Shown: positions 43,741-53,804 of the stretch, piece after piece | Layout of the letters: each line of letters opens with the position of its first letter | How positions within the stretch are numbered: position 1 is the stretch's first letter | From: Ruegeria lacuscaerulensis | GTDB taxonomy: Bacteria; Pseudomonadota; Alphaproteobacteria; Rhodobacterales; Rhodobacteraceae | Direction: 5' to 3' | Assembly (NCBI RefSeq): GCF_013031245.1 | Contig: NZ_WPZL01000016.1 | Location: forward strand, 29,015-93,014 | Length of the DNA stretch: 64,000 nt | Program-made: the position numbers and the translations under genes | The notes under the pieces: generated by a model | The model's input: only the letters and a program-made list of their open reading frames with translations | Told to the model about the DNA's origin: nothing | Databases searched by the model: none

Positions 43741-44658
43741 TTAGATAGGTCTGGCTGCGCGCGGTTCAGGCGCGGGAACTGGATCGGACGGTGCGGCGAT
43801 CTGATCGTCGAACCGGTGAGTAAACTTAAAGACATCAACCGCACATACATCGATGCAGCGGCCGCAACTGGTGCAGTCGGGTGACAGGATCAGGGGTGTC
43901 GTCCCCGGCTTGCCTTTCAAAGCGGGCGAAATAACCTGGTTTTCCGGGCAGACCGCATAGCAATCCATGCAGTCGTCACAGGCCGCCCGGTTTGAGGCGC
44001 TGACCCGTAACAGGCCCTTGCCACCGATCAGCCCATAAAAGGCGCCGACCGGGCAGATGTGGCCACACCAGCCATGACGTGCGACAAACAGGTCGAAGAC
44101 GAAAATCGCAACGATCATGGCCCAGACGAAGCCCATGCCGAAGATCAGGCCGCGATGCAGCATGGTGATCGGGTTGATCAGTTCCCAGGCGATCACGCCT
44201 GTCAGGCCGGAAACGATCAGAACCGTGACCAGTATCCATAGTCGCAAACTACGCTTCGGCTGCCACCCTTTCGGCAGGTCCAGGCGGCGATGCAGCCAAT
44301 TGGCGGCATCTGTCACTGGATTGATCGGACACACCCACGAGCAATAGACGCGACCACCGATCAGCGCATAGCCCGCCAGAACGATCAACCCGCCGATCAA
44401 TGCAGTCAGTTCGGGCCAATGACCGGCAACGAAGCTCTGCAGCAGGACAAAAGGGTCAGTGAGGGGCAATACGCCAAAGGTCAGCGATCCCGCAAGTGTG
44501 CCCTGCACGACCCAGATGCCAAACCACGGCCCCAGAAGGAACAACGCCAGAAAAAACAGCTGGCTCGCCCGGCGCAGCAGCAGGTATTTATGTGCGCCGA
44601 CCCAACCTTTGGCCTCAACGGCCTCGTGTCCGACGGGTATTTGCGTGCGGGCGCTCAT
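43741..44658 (-). CDS. napH: NapH quinol dehydrogenase membrane component
   Basis: A 305-residue membrane protein with four hydrophobic segments, the two 'CxxxCP' elements of the NapH/NosR family ('[17 protein letters not shown]' and '[17 protein letters not shown]'), and two C-terminal [4Fe-4S] ferredoxin motifs ('[16 protein letters not shown]', '[16 protein letters not shown]'). With NapG it forms a second route from ubiquinol to NapA. The start codon overlaps the napG stop by four bases. Confidence 0.95.
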   Translation of the reverse strand: MSARTQIPVGHEAVEAKGWVGAHKYLLLRRASQLFFLALFLLGPWFGIWVVQGTLAGSLTFGVLPLTDPFVLLQSFVAGHWPELTALIGGLIVLAGYALIGGRVYCSWVCPINPVTDAANWLHRRLDLPKGWQPKRSLRLWILVTVLIVSGLTGVIAWELINPITMLHRGLIFGMGFVWAMIVAIFVFDLFVARHGWCGHICPVGAFYGLIGGKGLLRVSASNRAACDDCMDCYAVCPENQVISPALKGKPGTTPLILSPDCTSCGRCIDVCAVDVFKFTHRFDDQIAAPSDPVPAPEPRAARPI

Positions 44659-45473
44659 TGTCCAGCCCCCGGAAGATCGTAGTCGGGCGCGAACCCGCCG
44701 GGTGTAACCAGATTGTCAGTTCCCGGACCAGGCAGGCGGTCGGGCAGGTCGATGATACCCTCGACAACAGGGCCGCCTTTGGCGTCCTTTTCTTCCCAGC
44801 CTTTCAGATAATGGTCGGCTGCACTTCCCCGCGCCAGTCTGGCCGGCAGGACTTTAATGGCTGCCTCGGGCAATACGCAGCTTTTCTCGCACACGCCGCA
44901 GCCGGTGCAGCGGTCGGCGTGAACTGTCGGGATGAACATCGCATGGTGACCAGATCGCGGGTTGTGCGAGGTTTCCAGCGTAATCGCTTCGTCGATCAAC
45001 GGACAAACGCGGTAACAGACGTCACAGCGCAGGCCGAGGAAGTTCAGGCAGTTTTCCTGATCGACCAGAACGGCGACCCCCATCTTCGCATCATCTATGT
45101 TGTCCAGCCCGGGATCCAGCGCGCCGGTGGGGCAGGCAGCAACACAGGGAATATCGTCACACATCTCACACGGTATGTCGCGCGCGGTGAAATAGGGCGT
45201 CCCGGTCGCCGTTGCATCAACGCCCAACTCGGCCAGCTTCAGCGTGTTGTAAGGGCATTCCCGCACGCACAACCCGCAGCGAATGCAGGCCGACATGAAC
45301 TCCTCTTCAGGCAATGCGCCGGGCGGGCGCAGAGCCTCGGCTGGCAGGGCGCGGGCGTCGCGGGCCAACCAGGCCAGCAACGATCCGGCTACAGCGCAGC
45401 CGCCTGCCGCGCGCGCCGAATCCTGCAGGAAACGGCGCCGTTGCGGCGAAAGAGGTGAACCCGCGAGCGACAT
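44655..45473 (-). CDS. napG: NapG ferredoxin-type quinol dehydrogenase component
   Basis: A 272-residue periplasmic iron-sulfur protein with a twin-arginine signal ('[17 protein letters not shown]'). It has four [4Fe-4S] cluster motifs: '[16 protein letters not shown]', '[18 protein letters not shown]', '[18 protein letters not shown]' and '[18 protein letters not shown]'. It works with NapH in electron delivery to NapA. Overlap with napH shows tight coupling. Confidence 0.95.
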   Translation of the reverse strand: MSLAGSPLSPQRRRFLQDSARAAGGCAVAGSLLAWLARDARALPAEALRPPGALPEEEFMSACIRCGLCVRECPYNTLKLAELGVDATATGTPYFTARDIPCEMCDDIPCVAACPTGALDPGLDNIDDAKMGVAVLVDQENCLNFLGLRCDVCYRVCPLIDEAITLETSHNPRSGHHAMFIPTVHADRCTGCGVCEKSCVLPEAAIKVLPARLARGSAADHYLKGWEEKDAKGGPVVEGIIDLPDRLPGPGTDNLVTPGGFAPDYDLPGAGQ

Positions 45474-45500
45474 TGGGACTACCTTTGCGATCCTGGCCGG

Positions 45501-47993
45501 TTATGCACGCTCGACCTTGCAGGCGCACTTCTTGAAGTCGGTCTCTTTCGACAATGGGCAGGTCGCGTCCAGCGTCAGTTTGTTCGTCAGCTGATGTTCG
45601 TCGAACCAGGGCATGAAGACCAGACCGCGCGGCACCTTGTTACGGCCCCGTGTCTCGACACGGCTGGTAACCTCACCGCGGCGAGTGGACAGAATGATCT
45701 CCTGACCACGGCGCAGACCCCGATCCTTGGCGTCCTGCGGGTGCATGTAGACAACGGCGGACGGGAAGGCACGGTGCAATTCCGGTACCCGGCGGGTCAT
45801 CGAACCGGAATGCCAATGCTCGAGCACGCGACCGGTCGATAGCCACAGATCGAATTCTTCATCCGGCTCTTCGGCGGCTGGCTCATAGGGGGCAAAGATG
45901 ATTTTGGCTTTGCCATCCTTATGGCCGTAGAACTTCACGTCTGCACCTTCGGGCACGTAGGGATCATAGCCCTCACGGAAGCGATAGAGTGTTTCCTTTC
46001 CGTCCACGACCGGCCAGCGCATACCGCGCGCCTCGTGGTACATTTCGAACGGCGCAAGGTCGTGCGCGTGGCCGCGTCCGAACTCGGCATATTCTTCGAA
46101 CAGGCCTTTCTGGACGTAGTACCCGAAGTGCTCGGCGTCGTCGTTGTCGAAGCCTTCTGCGGTCTCGGACAGCGGGAACTTGTCGACTGTGCCATTGGCG
46201 TAGAGCACGTCATACATGGTTTTGCCGCGATGCTCGGGCATCTTGGCCAGCAGTTCCTCGCCCCAGACCTCTTCGACGGTGAAGCGTTTCGAGAATTCCA
46301 TCAGCTGCCACAGATCCGATTTTGCCTCTCCCGGTGCTTTCACCTGCTGACGCCAGAACTGGGTACGGCGTTCCGCGTTGCCATAGGCGCCTTCCTTTTC
46401 GACCCACATGGCGGTGGGCAGGATCAGGTCGGCGGAAACAGCCGTTACCGTCGGATAGGGGTCCGAGACGGTGATGAAGTTTTCAGGGTTGCGATAACCG
46501 GGATAGCCTTCTTCGTTGATGTTGGGCGCGGCCTGCATGTTGTTGTTGCACTGCACCCAATAGGCGTTCAGATCACCATCCTTCAGCTTGCGGTGTTGCA
46601 GCACGGCGTGGAAGCCGGGCTTGGGAGGGATGGTACCTTCGGGGACATTCCACGCGGTCTCACAGATTTTGCGGTGCTCGTCATTCGCAACTACCATGTC
46701 GGCAGGCAGACGGTGAGCAAAAGTGCCGACCTCACGCGCGGTACCACAAGCCGACGGCTGACCGGTCAGCGAGAAGGGCGAGTTGCCCGGTTCGGAAATC
46801 TTTCCTACCAGCAGGTGGACGTTGTACATCAGCGAGTTCACCCAGGAACCGCGGGTGTGTTGGTTGAAGCCCATGGTCCACAGGCTCATGACCTTGCGGT
46901 TCGGGTCGGCGTATTGCTTGGCCAGTTTCTCCAGCTTGTCTGCAGGTACGCCCGACAGCTCGGATGTGTATTCCAGCGTGTAGGGGGCGACCGCCTCGGC
47001 GTATTCCTCAAAGCTGATGGTTTCCAGCTTGCCCGAGTTCGGGTTCTCGGCCTCTTGCTGCAACTGGTGGGTGTCGCGCAGGCCATAGCCGATATCGGTA
47101 GCCGTCTTGGTGATGTTGACGTGGTTCTTCACGAACTCTTCGTTCACCGCGCCGTTCTGGATGATGTAGTTGGCGATATAGTTCAGGATCGCCAGGTCGG
47201 TTTGCGGCGCGAATACAATGCCATTGTCCGCCAGTTCGAACGAGCGATGCTCGAAGGTCGACAGCACATGTACCTCACATCCTGGCTTGGTCAGGCGCGT
47301 GTCGGTCAGACGCGACCACAGGATCGGGTGCATTTCGGCCATGTTCGAACCCCACAGCACGAAAGTATCCGCGTGCTCAAGGTCGTCATAGCAGCCCATC
47401 GGCTCATCAATGCCAAAGGTGCGGATAAAGCCCACCACGGCTGACGCCATGCAGTGGCGTGCGTTGGGGTCGATATTGTTCGACCGGAACCCGGCCTTCA
47501 TCAGTTTGGACGCGGCATAGCCTTCCCAGACCGTCCACTGACCTGAGCCGAACATGCCGACACTGGTCGGACCTTTCTTGGCCAGTGCCTCTTTCCACTT
47601 TTCGGCCATCACGTCGAAGGCTTCGTCCCAGCTGACCGGCTCAAACTCACCGTTCTTGTCGTAGGCGCCGTTCGACTTGCGCAGCAGCGGTGTCGTCAGG
47701 CGGTCCTTGCCGTACATAATTTTGGACAGGAAATAGCCTTTGATACAGTTGAGGCCGCGGTTCACCGGCGCATCCGGATCGCCCTGCGTGGCGACAACAC
47801 GGCCGTCCTTGGTGCCGACCAGCACAGAACAACCGGTGCCGCAGAACCGGCAGGCGGCTTTGTCCCAGCGGATATCCGCACCTCCGATCTGTGCATTGGC
47901 CTGACCAGTGGCCAGCGGGATGCCTGCGGCAGACGCGGTTGCCGCGGCGGCTGAAGCTTTTAGAAAAGTCCGGCGAGATTCTGAGGTAGTCAT
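45501..47993 (-). CDS. napA: NapA catalytic subunit of periplasmic nitrate reductase
   Basis: An 830-residue bis-MGD molybdoenzyme that reduces nitrate to nitrite in the periplasm. The N-terminus carries a Tat signal ('[19 protein letters not shown]') and then '[19 protein letters not shown]' for the [4Fe-4S] cluster. '[15 protein letters not shown]' contains the Cys that ligates Mo. The C-terminal '[40 protein letters not shown]' is typical of NapA. Length is as expected. It overlaps napD by four bases. Confidence 0.97.
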   Translation of the reverse strand: MTTSESRRTFLKASAAAATASAAGIPLATGQANAQIGGADIRWDKAACRFCGTGCSVLVGTKDGRVVATQGDPDAPVNRGLNCIKGYFLSKIMYGKDRLTTPLLRKSNGAYDKNGEFEPVSWDEAFDVMAEKWKEALAKKGPTSVGMFGSGQWTVWEGYAASKLMKAGFRSNNIDPNARHCMASAVVGFIRTFGIDEPMGCYDDLEHADTFVLWGSNMAEMHPILWSRLTDTRLTKPGCEVHVLSTFEHRSFELADNGIVFAPQTDLAILNYIANYIIQNGAVNEEFVKNHVNITKTATDIGYGLRDTHQLQQEAENPNSGKLETISFEEYAEAVAPYTLEYTSELSGVPADKLEKLAKQYADPNRKVMSLWTMGFNQHTRGSWVNSLMYNVHLLVGKISEPGNSPFSLTGQPSACGTAREVGTFAHRLPADMVVANDEHRKICETAWNVPEGTIPPKPGFHAVLQHRKLKDGDLNAYWVQCNNNMQAAPNINEEGYPGYRNPENFITVSDPYPTVTAVSADLILPTAMWVEKEGAYGNAERRTQFWRQQVKAPGEAKSDLWQLMEFSKRFTVEEVWGEELLAKMPEHRGKTMYDVLYANGTVDKFPLSETAEGFDNDDAEHFGYYVQKGLFEEYAEFGRGHAHDLAPFEMYHEARGMRWPVVDGKETLYRFREGYDPYVPEGADVKFYGHKDGKAKIIFAPYEPAAEEPDEEFDLWLSTGRVLEHWHSGSMTRRVPELHRAFPSAVVYMHPQDAKDRGLRRGQEIILSTRRGEVTSRVETRGRNKVPRGLVFMPWFDEHQLTNKLTLDATCPLSKETDFKKCACKVERA

Positions 47994-48283
47994 AGCGTGG
48001 GCCTCCGGGTGGTGGTTTGGCTTTGGGCATCGGGATGCGGAGGGTTCTCCGCGAGATCCTCGAAATGGTGATATGTCAGCGTCAGAGAGATCACTCCGGG
48101 GATCTGATGCAGATCCATGATGGTCTCGGACGCAAGGCGTTCAGGTGTATCTTCGACGACAACGACGAAACGGCCGTCTTCGGCCTGGGCGTGTACTTCG
48201 ACGCCCGGGGTGTCCCTCAGGGTCTGAGCGGCAGCTTCGGCTTGTTCGGGAACGATATGTGCTAGACAACCGCAGATGTTCAT
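47990..48283 (-). CDS. napD: NapD chaperone for NapA
   Basis: A 97-residue ferredoxin-fold protein that binds the NapA Tat signal and proofreads maturation. Pattern: '[76 protein letters not shown]'. The start at 48283 overlaps the napF stop (ATGA). A longer upstream frame belongs to napF and is not used. Length is close to E. coli NapD (~87) plus a short tail. Confidence 0.93.
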   Translation of the reverse strand: MNICGCLAHIVPEQAEAAAQTLRDTPGVEVHAQAEDGRFVVVVEDTPERLASETIMDLHQIPGVISLTLTYHHFEDLAENPPHPDAQSQTTTRRPTL

Positions 48284-48816
48284 TGAGTCGTTTCCGTTTG
48301 AGGTGTGGTCTGGCGTCGCATGGCAACCGCATCGACAGGGCAGAGTGCCACGCAGGCCCCACAGCCGGTACAGGCGTTGGCGTCCAGGGAGGGCTCGGCG
48401 TTCCCGCCAGGCTGCAGCCTGAAGCTTATGGCGTTCTGTTCGCAATTATCCTGGCAGACGCGGCAGCTGACTCCGTTCATGGACAAACAGGACGCAGTTT
48501 GTAGCGTAGCGCGCCAGGGCCAGTCGGCAAGGCGTTCGATTTGCAATGCGTCAGTTGGGCAGGCCTGGGCGCAATCACCGCAGAAAGTACATGGCCCTTC
48601 GACGGCATGTAGAACCGGAAATCCATCTGATCCAATTACAATCACGGATTCAGGACAGGCCTCAACGCAATCACCGCATTTTGTGCACAAATCCGCAAAG
48701 CCCGGCACAACCGATCCGGGCGGTCTGACAATACTTCTGTCCTCCTGAAGTGTCCGGGCGCTCAGAAAAGCGCGTCGGCTGGTCAGTTGGCTCATTTTGC
48801 TTTGACCTGGCTGCAC
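48280..48816 (-). CDS. napF: NapF ferredoxin-type protein
   Basis: A 178-residue cytoplasmic iron-sulfur protein with four cysteine clusters ('CTKCGDCVEACP', 'CTFCGDCAQACP', 'CRVCQDNCEQNAI', 'CTGCGACVALCP') and a N-terminal 'SRRAFLSARTL' segment typical of NapF. It assists NapA iron-sulfur maturation. The GTG at 48816 has AGAGGG six bases upstream; the ATG at 48795 is an alternative start with a weaker site. It is the first gene of the nap operon. Confidence 0.92.
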   Translation of the reverse strand: MQPGQSKMSQLTSRRAFLSARTLQEDRSIVRPPGSVVPGFADLCTKCGDCVEACPESVIVIGSDGFPVLHAVEGPCTFCGDCAQACPTDALQIERLADWPWRATLQTASCLSMNGVSCRVCQDNCEQNAISFRLQPGGNAEPSLDANACTGCGACVALCPVDAVAMRRQTTPQTETTQ

Positions 48817-49188
48817 TTGATTCCCTCTCAGAGCCTACTGCATATCGTCTACATTACCGATTTTTTTTGATCCAGATCATGAATTGTTCGTTTTCTTTTG
48901 ATTAACTTGGCAGCTCTTCTTCTGTCGATACGGCGGTTTCAATCACCGAGCGCGTTTTATGTTCAAATTCCGTGCCAAACGGCGGCAGTGTGTTGAATTT
49001 GAATATCAAACAGCAACCAATCTGGCTGCAGTACAGATGGCACGTAATAGCCGGCGCGATGTTCCGGCAATGACAGCAAATCCCAAGCGGAAACTGCATC
49101 CATTGCGCGTTCAGCAGGTGTCCATGTTGTCAGCGACACCAGCGATGATGGATGTTCAGAGCATTATCGAAACGGTAGGGGGTCAACA
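48817..49188. other. Divergent regulatory region between napF and the Pta-side genes
   Basis: A 372-base gap with the FNR box at 48867-48880, T-rich sequence 48860-48900, and short reading frames on both strands that lack ribosome sites. No other gene is supported. Confidence 0.5.
48867..48880 (-). promoter_or_regulatory. FNR-type box upstream of napF
   Basis: TTGATCCAGATCAT has one mismatch to TTGAT-N4-ATCAA, the FNR/FnrL site. Its centre is about 58 bases upstream of the napF start codon. That distance suits activation at a promoter with the start of transcription near 48830. Oxygen control of nap is known in other bacteria; here it is inferred from the site. Confidence 0.65.
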
Positions 49189-49350
49189 ATGGTCTGTTGC
49201 GGGGATAATCCGTTCCTTGAGCAGGAAAAACTGACAGGGGAATGGATCGAACAGATGATGAAACAGGGTCGTGACTTGCGCGATGAGCGGAATGAGACAA
49301 CGTTCCTTTACCTTGAGGCGGTGCGCTGGCTGCGTGGTTCGATCGGATAA
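49189..49350 (+). CDS. Possible small protein (53 aa), function unknown
   Basis: ATG at 49189, TAA at 49348. The product is amphipathic and charged ('NPFLEQEKLTGEWIEQMMKQ', 'YLEAVRWLRGSIG'). It looks like a real helical protein or the front part of a longer one. GGGGGTCAACA precedes the ATG. The following frame (49353 onward, in another frame) also looks coding-like until it runs into the MaoC-Pta gene, so this could be one decayed gene. I recognise no family. Confidence 0.4.
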   Translation: MVCCGDNPFLEQEKLTGEWIEQMMKQGRDLRDERNETTFLYLEAVRWLRGSIG

Positions 49351-49526
49351 TCGTGGGGTCCTTCAACGGCATGACCGTTGATCTGATCTTGCGGACACTC
49401 GCGCAGGAGCCACCATCTTCCGCGGAACTGATGGACATGTCGCGCGCACTGTGTGAAACCTCTGCCAATCCCCGCACGCAAACCAAGGGCATGCTGGGTT
49501 GCAGCCTCAAACAGGGCCAGTCCAAA

Positions 49527-50921
49527 ATGAAAACTCATGAAAACCGAACCTACTCGCAGCTTGAAGTTGGTGACGAAGCACAATTGACGCGGCTGTGCAC
49601 GGTGGACGACCTATACGCTTTTGCCTCGGCTTCCGGTGACCATAACCCATTGCATCTGGCAAGCTATGACGGGGATGGTGACGGACGTCCCGAGGCTGTG
49701 GCTCCGGCCCTTTGGCCTGCCGGTCTGGTCGCAGCGGTTCTGGGCAATATCCTCCCGGGCGCAGGAACCCAAACCCGGCATGCAAACCTGACGTTCCACA
49801 TCCCGGTCCTTGCCGGAGACGAACTGACGGCCTTCGTATCAATCCTTGAAAAGCGGCAGGATGGCGACTTGGTATGCGCTGCCGAAGTACGTCGGGTTGG
49901 TGACAATGCCCTGATCATGAACGGTGAGGTCCAGGTAACGCCTCCGACACACCACATGGAGTTCGATTCAATCGAAGTGCCCGGCCTGATCGTGCAACGT
50001 CACCGCCATTTCGATGCCCTGCTTGAAAAGGCAAGACTTCTGGACCCGATGCCAACGGCAGTGGTAGCCCCGGAAGAGCCGAACTCGCTGGGCGGGGCGC
50101 TGCTGGGCCTTTCCAACGGCATCATTTCTCCGATCCTGGTCGGTGATCCCGACAAGATCGCCGCTGCCGCTGCCGAGTTGGACGCGGACATTTCCGGGAT
50201 CGAAGTCATCGAAGCCCGCAGCCATGAGATTGCGGCTCACCGCGCGGTTGATCTGGTGGTGGGGGGCAAGGCGCAGGCCCTGATGAAGGGGCACTTACAC
50301 ACCGATGTCCTTCTGCACGCGGTCTTGCGCCGGGAAAATGGTCTGCGGACCGGCAGGCGTTTGTCGCATGTATTTGTGATGGATGTCCCGGGCATGTCGC
50401 GGCCGATTATGGTCACGGATGCTGCGGTCAATATTGCACCTGATTTGGAAACCAAAGCGGACATCGTTCAGAATGCAATCCATTTGGCGCATTCCATCGG
50501 GATCGAAACGCCCAAGGTTGGCGTGCTGTCAGCGGTCGAGACAATCAATCCGCGCATGCCTTCGTCAGTCGATGCGGCGCTGCTGTCCAAAATGGCCGAG
50601 CGGGGGCAAATCACGGGGGGTCTGGTCGACGGCCCACTAGCCATGGACAACGCAGTCGATCTGACTGCGGCACGCACCAAGGGCATCAATTCAGAGGTTG
50701 CCGGTGCGGCTGACATATTGATTGCGCCAAATATCGAGGCGGGCAATATGGTGGCGAAACAACTGACCTATATTTCGCATGCCGAGGCAGCTGGCATCGT
50801 GGTGGGGGCTGCGGCTCCGATCATCCTCACGTCGCGCGCGGACGACGATGCCTCGCGGCTGGCGTCCTGCGCCGTGGCAGCGCTGCATGCAATGGCTAAC
50901 AAGGGCAAAATCCATGGCTGA
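49527..50921 (+). CDS. Bifunctional MaoC-like enoyl-CoA hydratase / phosphate acetyltransferase fusion
   Basis: A 464-residue fusion. The N-terminal ~150 residues are a MaoC hydratase-like domain with 'FASASGDHNPLHLASY'. The C-terminal ~300 residues are a PTA_PTB domain ('KAQALMKGHLHTDVLLHAVLR', 'ILIAPNIEAGNMVAKQLTYISHAEAAGIVVGAAAPIILTSRADD'). It would convert acetyl- or butyryl-CoA and phosphate to the acyl phosphate used by the kinase encoded next. I start at the ATG at 49527, two to five residues from the conserved start; the in-frame upstream extension has no counterpart in the family. Confidence 0.9.
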   Translation: MKTHENRTYSQLEVGDEAQLTRLCTVDDLYAFASASGDHNPLHLASYDGDGDGRPEAVAPALWPAGLVAAVLGNILPGAGTQTRHANLTFHIPVLAGDELTAFVSILEKRQDGDLVCAAEVRRVGDNALIMNGEVQVTPPTHHMEFDSIEVPGLIVQRHRHFDALLEKARLLDPMPTAVVAPEEPNSLGGALLGLSNGIISPILVGDPDKIAAAAAELDADISGIEVIEARSHEIAAHRAVDLVVGGKAQALMKGHLHTDVLLHAVLRRENGLRTGRRLSHVFVMDVPGMSRPIMVTDAAVNIAPDLETKADIVQNAIHLAHSIGIETPKVGVLSAVETINPRMPSSVDAALLSKMAERGQITGGLVDGPLAMDNAVDLTAARTKGINSEVAGAADILIAPNIEAGNMVAKQLTYISHAEAAGIVVGAAAPIILTSRADDDASRLASCAVAALHAMANKGKIHG

Positions 50922-52086
50922 TCATGTTCTGGCACTGAATGCCGGATCCTCGTCGTTGAAATTCGCGCTGTATGAACTGGTTGAGGACCGCCGACCCAGC
51001 ATGCGCTGGCGTGGGCAGATCGAACGGCTGGGTGATGCACCCCGCCTGCTGGCGCAATCGGCTGGTGGTCGCGCCGTCGACCGTCCTCTGACCAATACCA
51101 AAACCCACGACGAAGCCATAAACGCGTTCTTGGATCTGGTTCAGGAATACCTGCCGGACATTCGCGTTCGGGCAGTTGGTCATCGTGTTGTTCATGGCGG
51201 CACGGTGTATTCCGAGCCGGTTCCGGTGGACGACGGCGTCCTCGATACATTGGCCGGGTTTATCCCTTTCGCGCCGCTGCACCAGCCCTACAGCCTTGCC
51301 GGAATTCGCGCGGCAAGTGCGGCCTTTCCCGACACTATACAGGTGGCCTGCTTCGATACTGCGTTTCATCGCGCACACCCGTGGGTAAACGATACATTCG
51401 CCCTTCCGATCAGCTATTACGAAAAAGGGGTACGCCGATACGGATTTCATGGGCTTAGCTACGATTATGTCTCGAATAAGCTGAAGGAAATTGCGCCGGG
51501 CCTTTATGATGGGCGCGTGGTGATCGCACATCTGGGAAATGGCGCGTCCATGTGCGCGGTGTCAGGTGGGCGTGCCGTCGCTTCGACCATGGGTTTCTCG
51601 GCGCTGGATGGTCTGCCGATGGGTACGCGTAGCGGCCAACTGGACCCCGGCGTCGTGCTTTACATGATGCAGCAAGAGGGGCTGTCCGCGGACGAAATCG
51701 CCGACATGCTCTATCGCAGGTCCGGCCTGTTGGGTCTGTCTGGTATTTCGTCCGACATGCGTACCCTTCTGGCCGCAGACACGCCCGAGGCGCGAAAAGC
51801 TATCGACTATTATGTGTTCCGTATCCGGCGAGAGCTGGGAGCCTTGTCCGCCGCTTTGGAGGGAATTGACGCGCTGATTTTCACCGGCGGTATAGGTGAA
51901 AACTCCGCCAGGATCCGTCAGATGGTCTGTGATGGAATGCGGTGGATCGGGATTGAGATGGACCACAACAGAAACGCTGACGGCGGCACGGTTCTGTCGA
52001 CAGATTTCAGCCGTGTCCGCATTCTGGCGATCCCCACGAATGAAGAGATGGTCATCGCGCGCGCCGCTGCTCGGCTGGTGCAATAG
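50914..52086 (+). CDS. ackA: Acetate kinase
   Basis: A 390-residue acetokinase: 'LALNAGSSSLKFALYEL' (phosphate-binding 1), 'VGHRVVHGGTVY', 'FDTAFHRAHP' with the catalytic Asp, 'YGFHGLSYDYV', 'VIAHLGNGASMCAVSGGRAVASTMGFSALDGLPMGTRSG' and 'LIFTGGIGENSARIR'. It makes ATP and acetate from acetyl phosphate. It overlaps the Pta fusion gene by eight bases. Placement beside nap and an FNR box suggests use when oxygen is low. Confidence 0.95.
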   Translation: MADHVLALNAGSSSLKFALYELVEDRRPSMRWRGQIERLGDAPRLLAQSAGGRAVDRPLTNTKTHDEAINAFLDLVQEYLPDIRVRAVGHRVVHGGTVYSEPVPVDDGVLDTLAGFIPFAPLHQPYSLAGIRAASAAFPDTIQVACFDTAFHRAHPWVNDTFALPISYYEKGVRRYGFHGLSYDYVSNKLKEIAPGLYDGRVVIAHLGNGASMCAVSGGRAVASTMGFSALDGLPMGTRSGQLDPGVVLYMMQQEGLSADEIADMLYRRSGLLGLSGISSDMRTLLAADTPEARKAIDYYVFRIRRELGALSAALEGIDALIFTGGIGENSARIRQMVCDGMRWIGIEMDHNRNADGGTVLSTDFSRVRILAIPTNEEMVIARAAARLVQ

Positions 52087-52089
52087 AAC

Positions 52090-52563
52090 TTACTGGTCGG
52101 ACTTTTCTTTCCGGTTCCGGGCAAATTTGATCAGTGTGCGCAGCAGGGCGCTGACAATCTCGGGCGTCAGAACGCCGACCGGATCGCGCCGGAGGCCGGC
52201 CACGGTGTTGCGGGCGTCAGACAGGTTGTCTCTGATTTCCGCTTCGATGTCGTGCAGGGCCATGTCCCGTAACTCGACGGCAGCCGTTGTGTCTGTCTCG
52301 GCACTCATTGAGTTCGCAACCAACGCCAGGATCAGAGCCAGCGCCAGATTGGCCCCCGCGATTATCAGCGCTGAAAGGGGTTTCGACAGGGTCGCGGTCA
52401 ACCAGAAAAAGCCCGCCACGTTCAGCATGATAACGGCCAGCCCGACCGCGAGCCCTGCAGCGGCGTAGAATCCTGTACGCTTTGCAGCGACGGCGACCTG
52501 GCGTTGCGCAATCAGTCGTTCGGCGCGAAGAATGATCGAAATGTTGCGGGAAATACGGCTCAT
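52090..52563 (-). CDS. Phage-holin-family / DUF1469 membrane protein (YqjE-like)
   Basis: A 157-residue protein with a conserved N-terminal helix, two membrane segments ('TGFYAAAGLAVGLAVIMLNVAGFFWL' and 'PLSALIIAGANLALALILALVA') and a soluble C-terminal tail. This is the layout of YqjE/Actinobacterial holin-X proteins, which accompany YqjD-type proteins. The neighbouring gene at 52574 fits that pairing. The role may be in envelope stress or ribosome tethering; it is not a lysis gene here. There is no phage gene nearby. Confidence 0.75.
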   Translation of the reverse strand: MSRISRNISIILRAERLIAQRQVAVAAKRTGFYAAAGLAVGLAVIMLNVAGFFWLTATLSKPLSALIIAGANLALALILALVANSMSAETDTTAAVELRDMALHDIEAEIRDNLSDARNTVAGLRRDPVGVLTPEIVSALLRTLIKFARNRKEKSDQ

Positions 52564-52573
52564 GAATGCGCTC

Positions 52574-52849
52574 CTACCGGGATCGGCCTAGCAGATAACC
52601 AAGCGCGAAAATGCCCAGGGCAAAAAGGATCGGCTTTTTGTGTGGCAGGTCTTCCAGTTCGGTCAGCACGTCTTCGAGTTGGGTCGACCACGCTTCGAAG
52701 TTGTCAGTGATCCTGTCGCCCACCTTTTCCTCGGCCTCTGTTGTCTCTTTCTGTTTTTGTGAAGTGGCCGTGTTCGTCGCAGCGGATTGTTCTGCCAATT
52801 GTCGGCGCAGTGCCGCGACCTCCGCTTCAAGCTCTGCTTTCGTTACCAT
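52574..52849 (-). CDS. DUF883/YqjD-like small tail-anchored protein
   Basis: A 91-residue protein: a coiled-coil N-terminus ('KAELEAEVAALRRQLAEQSAA'), an acidic helix, and a C-terminal membrane segment ending in Gly-Arg ('HKKPILFALGIFALGYLLGRSR'). YqjD-like proteins use this layout to attach ribosomes to the membrane in stationary phase. The ATG at 52849 has GAAGGGA nine bases upstream. It is ten bases before the YqjE-like gene in the same operon. Confidence 0.75.
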   Translation of the reverse strand: MVTKAELEAEVAALRRQLAEQSAATNTATSQKQKETTEAEEKVGDRITDNFEAWSTQLEDVLTELEDLPHKKPILFALGIFALGYLLGRSR

Positions 52850-53116
52850 CACACCGATCCCTTCACGGCCGCACATCGGCAGGTTCGTGATTTTCAACCT
52901 TTAGTCGAGTGCCATGTTAATGCGTTTTTCCGGTTTTAGAAAAGGGACTTATGCCGGAGCGCCCCAAAAGCGTCCGCTGTCACAAATAAAGATCGCGAAA
53001 ATCCTCTGCCAACGGCCGGCATTCAACCTGTGGATTGAGTGCCGCTGATGGGCGAAGCGGACGTACGTGCTCGATCGTTGTGGGACTTACGAGGCGCCCA
53101 CCGCGCACTGCATATT

Positions 53117-53788
53117 TCAGCTGTAGTAATCTGCGACAAGCAGGAAATCGGGTTCGGCGTCTTCTTCGATTGTGGCAAAGCGAGGAATCGGGTCTTCGAA
53201 CACGTTGTCTGTGCGATCGTCATTGACAGTCGAGACTTCACCGATCAGGCAATCGCCCTTCTCAGCCCAGAATGCATGCCAGATACCCGGCATCAGGGTA
53301 ACGCTCTGACCCGGCCTGAGGCGCAGCAACTCGCCGGGCTGGATCGTAACCGGACAACCATCGCTGGGAACGATAACGGAGGTGTCGCGGTCGATGCCGC
53401 CCCGCGCATCCGAGGCATAGATTTCCATCACCAGGTCACCGCCGCCGCGATTGATGATGTCTTCGGCCTTAACGATATGGCGGTGCATGGGGGACAGCTG
53501 TTTGTCCCGCGAAACCAGCAGTTTTTCCGCGTAAAGCATGCCGCGGCCATTGTTCAGGTCAGCCACGTCGCCGTTGCGCAGTGTGAACAGGAACAGTCCC
53601 AGTTCGTCAAACCGACCTTGACCGTAATCCGTTATGTCCCAACCAAGGCCGCGCTCACGAATACCTGCTGCCTGATCGCTGCGCATCCGGGCTGTGGACC
53701 AGCTGGCAAAAGGGGGCAGAACCGCTCCGAAGGAGCGGATAAAGGCTTCGGCTTCGGTTTTGATGGCGTTGATGTCTGAACGATTCAT
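53117..53788 (-). CDS. D-lyxose ketol-isomerase (mannose isomerase-like, cupin)
   Basis: A 223-residue cupin isomerase. Metal-binding residues are in 'KQLSPMHRHIVKAEDIINRGGGDLVMEIYAS' (His-x-His and Glu/Lys) and 'LMPGIWHAFWAEKG' (His). The family interconverts D-lyxose/D-xylulose and D-mannose/D-fructose. It follows a fructokinase-like gene and a glucosidase fusion, so D-mannose to D-fructose is the likely step. The ATG at 53788 is in a position with GAGAC upstream; a longer frame exists but overlaps the kinase gene. Confidence 0.88.
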   Translation of the reverse strand: MNRSDINAIKTEAEAFIRSFGAVLPPFASWSTARMRSDQAAGIRERGLGWDITDYGQGRFDELGLFLFTLRNGDVADLNNGRGMLYAEKLLVSRDKQLSPMHRHIVKAEDIINRGGGDLVMEIYASDARGGIDRDTSVIVPSDGCPVTIQPGELLRLRPGQSVTLMPGIWHAFWAEKGDCLIGEVSTVNDDRTDNVFEDPIPRFATIEEDAEPDFLLVADYYS

Positions 53789-53804
53789 CTGAGTCTCTTT
53801 TGGG

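Noticed and set aside
45921..47444. Long open frame antisense to napA (507 codons)
   Set aside because: napA has all expected motifs along its whole length. High GC and codon bias leave the antisense frame open; its product resembles no family and has no ribosome site.
49353..49526. Upstream in-frame extension of the MaoC-Pta gene
   Set aside because: MaoC-Pta proteins start near the ATG at 49527. The extension has no counterpart in the family, although its coding-like look is noted as a finding.
52090..52563. Holin-family protein as a sign of a prophage
   Set aside because: It pairs with a DUF883/YqjD-like gene, a known non-phage arrangement, and there are no phage genes in the window.
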